Positions 37,264-39,342 of a DNA stretch of 39,342 nt are shown here, in pieces; position 1 is the stretch's first letter; every line of letters starts with the position of its first letter. Both the position numbers and the translations under genes were made by a program. Location: the NCBI GenBank assembly GCA_026418195.1, contig JAOABU010000058.1, positions 1-39,342 of the forward strand, written 5' to 3'. The stretch is from Spirochaetota bacterium (GTDB lineage Bacteria > Spirochaetota > Spirochaetia > DTKZ01). The notes below the pieces were generated by a model. It did no database searches. It saw only the letters and a list, made by a program, of their open reading frames with translations, and was not told the origin of the DNA.

Positions 37264-37625
37264 GGGATGGAAAAGGAAGCGGAATCGAAGCCTTCCCCTC
37301 CCAACCAAAGGTCGATTTTAGTACCTTCCTGCGTCCGGGAAACATCCGCGTGCTTGACCTGCCACCCCACTAGATTGAGACGGGAACTTCCTAATAGATC
37401 ATGGCCTGCCATAATCCCGTAATATTCAGAGAGCTCGGGACGACGTTCAGGATTCAGGGCGGACCGTATGCTCTCCAGTTCTTTTTCTGATCTTGGATTA
37501 TTGTCCAAGATGGCTAGATGAAGTCCATCTTTTTCCCAGTGTAGGGAAATTACCATCCGTGAGGGGTTGGCATCCAGGATGAATCGGGCCATTTCTCCGA
37601 TTAAATGAAGAATGTATTCTTTCAT
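37245..37625 (-). CDS. Small GHKL/HATPase-like protein with degenerate N-box
   Basis: The 126-residue soluble protein starts at the ATG at 37625, with AGGAG 5 nt upstream overlapping the DUF1576 stop. A long reading frame upstream is only a shadow of DUF1576. The pattern GEMARFILDANPSRMVISLHWEKDGLHLAILDNNP, then YYGIMAGHDLLGSSRLNLVGWQVKHADVSRTQEGTKIDLWLG follows the strand-helix order of HATPase_c domains, with DNNP at the G1 position. The N-box Asn appears replaced (E-M-A-R-F), so ATP binding is doubtful. It is co-transcribed with the phosphatase and the DUF1576 protein, so an RsbW-like anti-sigma or partner-binding role is a reasonable guess, but not shown. Confidence 0.75.
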   Translation of the reverse strand: MKEYILHLIGEMARFILDANPSRMVISLHWEKDGLHLAILDNNPRSEKELESIRSALNPERRPELSEYYGIMAGHDLLGSSRLNLVGWQVKHADVSRTQEGTKIDLWLGGEGFDSASFSIPKEGKG

Positions 37626-37633
37626 AAGGTCTC

Positions 37634-38887
37634 CTAAGAGATTTTTTGCCTGGTTGTACGGTACCATTCGATAAGGGCGACAAACAAGGAGGCTGTCAGA
37701 CCACCCGAAAAGCCATTGTTGTAGAGATCTAGCCCTCCATGCCATGCGGCGGTTCGTTCTACCATTACAAGGTGCACGAAACCCGCTGCTATTCCAATCA
37801 CTACTCCGAATTGGCCTGCAAGGGGAGCGAGAGTTGTACCGAACAAAGCAGCTAAAATGGGACCGGGAGCCGCAAGATTCTTCCCAAAGATAAAACAACT
37901 GAGCATTACACCCATTACTACTGGCCAACAATTTCTTATATTTTTACCAAATGCTCCGAAGCCCATCAAGGTTAATAGCCCCCCTAAAACAGGACCGTTA
38001 AAGTCACCCTTTACTAAAAACACGTAGGCGCTACCCAGTAAACCCAAAAGCCCCATGTTCAGCAGAGCCCCTTCCGCTGAACCCTGGTCCACGAAGTCCG
38101 TTGGCAGTCGGCCCGGAAGCTTTTGTAGACTTATGAGGTCTGTTAAAGCCTTTTTGTAGTCTAGAAGGAAACTCCCCGCGATAAGAAACAGGGATATGGC
38201 GGGAATAAAGGCGATCAGCGCAAGGGAAGGTTCTTCGTTCCACACTACCTTAATGTCCATGTTGAGTTTCGAAGCGGAAAGTAGGGAAGCGGCAAAGAGT
38301 CCTAAAAAACCACAGGAAAAACCGATGTTGTACAGATTGTATCCCTGGTGCAGATGCAGCATGGATATGGCAATGGAGGGTAAACAAACACCCGCACCTA
38401 GACCTGAGATGACGCCGACAAGAACAGCATGTATGCCTGTTAATCCACTCTGAAAAACAAGAAAGGTTACCAGGGGGCCTAGGGCTGTGCCGAACATAGC
38501 CATCAATATATAGGCGGCAAAAGGTTTTTTAGCGATCCGGGCAGCGATGTAGACGCCTCCAATAATGGGGAGGCAATTCAGGGGAGTCTTTCCGAACAGG
38601 GCAAACCCCATCATGGTGAGGATTGCGGCGATGGTAGGTCCTGATAACTTGACCTTGTTGAGCTTTACCAAACCCAATCCTATGGCAGCCACAAGACCAC
38701 TATTCATAAGAGCAGCACCTACCCCTCCTAAAACGGTATAGTCCGCTATAAGACGGGCTGGTCGGGTTTGAAGGGCAATAAATCCTTTTATAGTGGAATC
38801 AAAACCCTGGACCGCGAATCCAAGAAGAATCGATCCCATAATGATGATCGAAAAAATCATGTAGAGAGCGGTTTCTTTTGTATTCAC
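37634..38887 (-). CDS. DUF1576 polytopic membrane protein
   Basis: The 417-residue membrane protein has about 11-12 hydrophobic segments and two pseudo-repeated halves. Each half has a motif of type H-x-G-x-x-L-Y-N-x-G-F (LHLHQGYNLYNIGFSCG and WHGGLDLYNNGFSGG) and a FGKTPLNC/FGKNIRNC segment. This matches the DUF1576 family of unknown function. The GTG at 38887 is chosen because GGAGG lies 7 nt upstream; the ATG at 38902 overlaps that ribosome binding site. It is encoded between a SpoIIE-like phosphatase and a GHKL-like protein, suggesting a sensor-transporter or signalling scaffold in the membrane. Confidence 0.85.
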   Translation of the reverse strand: MNTKETALYMIFSIIIMGSILLGFAVQGFDSTIKGFIALQTRPARLIADYTVLGGVGAALMNSGLVAAIGLGLVKLNKVKLSGPTIAAILTMMGFALFGKTPLNCLPIIGGVYIAARIAKKPFAAYILMAMFGTALGPLVTFLVFQSGLTGIHAVLVGVISGLGAGVCLPSIAISMLHLHQGYNLYNIGFSCGFLGLFAASLLSASKLNMDIKVVWNEEPSLALIAFIPAISLFLIAGSFLLDYKKALTDLISLQKLPGRLPTDFVDQGSAEGALLNMGLLGLLGSAYVFLVKGDFNGPVLGGLLTLMGFGAFGKNIRNCWPVVMGVMLSCFIFGKNLAAPGPILAALFGTTLAPLAGQFGVVIGIAAGFVHLVMVERTAAWHGGLDLYNNGFSGGLTASLFVALIEWYRTTRQKIS

Positions 38888-38937
38888 CGGTTCACCTCCC
38901 ATGCGGCATCATACAAGGGGATTTGGGAAACTGGCAA

Positions 38938-39323
38938 CTATATTTTTTGATTGCTCCCAGATATTGATCTAGGCGTATCTGTACCCATTTCATTGATGTA
39001 GTAAGACTTTGGGTTTCCTCTAAGCAGGAGAAGGGTTACGTCATCGGCTTGGGGAGCAGTTCCTCGAAAGGAATGGAAATCTTCCCAGATGCGCACCAGG
39101 GAAGATTGTAGAGATTGGGACATATCTTTTCCTAAATATGGCTTCAAGCGGGAAAGGGTATACAAGGACTTTTCTCGAGACTCCTGTTCTAACAAACCGT
39201 CACTGTATAAAAGGAAAATATCTAGGGGACGGAGGCTTAAGGTGAAAGAGCGCAATTGCAGTTCGCTCATGATTCCTAATGGGGAATTGGATATTGGAGA
39301 AGAGAGTGGTGCTAGTTTTCCGT
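38938..39323 (-). CDS. SpoIIE/RsbU-type PP2C phosphatase, N-terminus cut by contig end
   Basis: The minus frame is open from the adapter boundary and gives about 128 residues of the C-terminal end of a PPM/SpoIIE phosphatase domain. Diagnostic parts are SPLGIMSEL, the strand-rich LSLRPLDIFLLYSDGLLEQES with its metal-binding Asp, and APQADDVTLLLLRGN with the second Asp pair. Metal-ligand aspartates of the C-terminal half are present. The N-terminal sensory part and start lie beyond the contig. Reading from the internal ATG at 39270 would drop a conserved strand, so the gene is truncated by the contig edge rather than short. It is the upstream gene of the DUF1576 operon. Confidence 0.85.
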
Positions 39324-39342
39324 CTGTCTCTTATACACATCT
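39324..39342. other. Tn5/Nextera mosaic-end adapter (artefact)
   Basis: CTGTCTCTTATACACATCT is the exact reverse complement of bases 1-19 and is the Tn5 mosaic end. Genomic sequence ends at 39323. Confidence 0.97.

Noticed and set aside
37626-37931. A longer protein of 228 residues for the GHKL-like gene
   Set aside because: The extra region lies entirely inside the DUF1576 gene in another frame, whereas the ATG at 37625 has AGGAG just upstream.
1-39342. Terminal inverted repeats suggesting a 39-kb transposon
   Set aside because: The 19-bp ends are identical to the Tn5 mosaic end used in library preparation, and no transposase gene is present.

Overview
The window is one contig of an anaerobic, fermentative bacterium, most likely a spirochaete (Spirochaetota). 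The evidence is indirect. Solute-binding proteins have leaders ending in '...GGTKE' or '...RGAQEK' with no lipobox cysteine, TRAP transporters are abundant, and there is an Ala/Lys-rich lipoprotein of a kind common in spirochaetes, plus an NAD-linked [FeFe] hydrogenase. No rRNA, tRNA, CRISPR array or insertion sequence was seen. The first and last 19 bases are the Tn5 (Nextera) mosaic-end adapter in inverted orientation. They are library artefacts, so both edge genes are cut by the contig ends rather than by biology.

Layout. (1) 20-6487: a truncated LacI-family regulator (minus) diverges from a five-gene operon (plus) with a 3-hydroxyisobutyrate-dehydrogenase-like reductase, a TIM-barrel sugar epimerase, a TAXI-type TRAP binding protein, its fused permease and an SDR dehydrogenase. 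Both promoters can be read, each with a LacI-type operator. (2) 6622-9331: a sensor kinase and an NtrC-type sigma-54 activator. (3) 9411-12366: a PLP aminotransferase, a DedA membrane protein and an Ldh-family malate/lactate dehydrogenase. (4) 12441-18171 (minus): an [FeFe]-hydrogenase operon, HydC/NuoE-like, then a NuoF-GltD fusion of 1057 aa, then HydA, with a strong terminator and spaced direct repeats at the promoter. (5) 18285-19931: a ModF-like tandem ABC ATPase. (6) 20172-25990: a sugar-acid operon with an HpaI-type aldolase, a D-2-hydroxyacid dehydrogenase, TRAP DctP-Q-M and a URO-D-like protein. (7) 26141-26701: a lipoprotein. (8) 26772-31581: a sensor kinase with an apparent non-AUG start diverges from a DUF3311/sodium symporter pair and an M20 amidohydrolase; an operator-like dyad lies between them. 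(9) 31802-37223: an amino-sugar operon with nagA, a FadR/GntR regulator, TRAP P-M-Q and a SIS-domain protein. (10) 37245-39323 (minus): a SpoIIE/RsbU-like phosphatase (truncated), a DUF1576 membrane protein and a small degenerate GHKL-like protein.

How the parts work together. Three complete TRAP systems of three different architectures sit next to catabolic enzymes for oxidised or acetylated sugars, each with its own regulation. This suggests import of sugar acids and amino sugars, oxidation to pyruvate-level products, and disposal of reductant as H2. The hydrogenase operon would tie NADH, and through the fused GltD-like domain perhaps NADPH, to ferredoxin and H2. No intergenic stretch exceeds about 270 bases. 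The larger ones (858-1014, 18016-18284, 19932-20171, 31582-31801) hold promoter and operator signals, which are listed as features.
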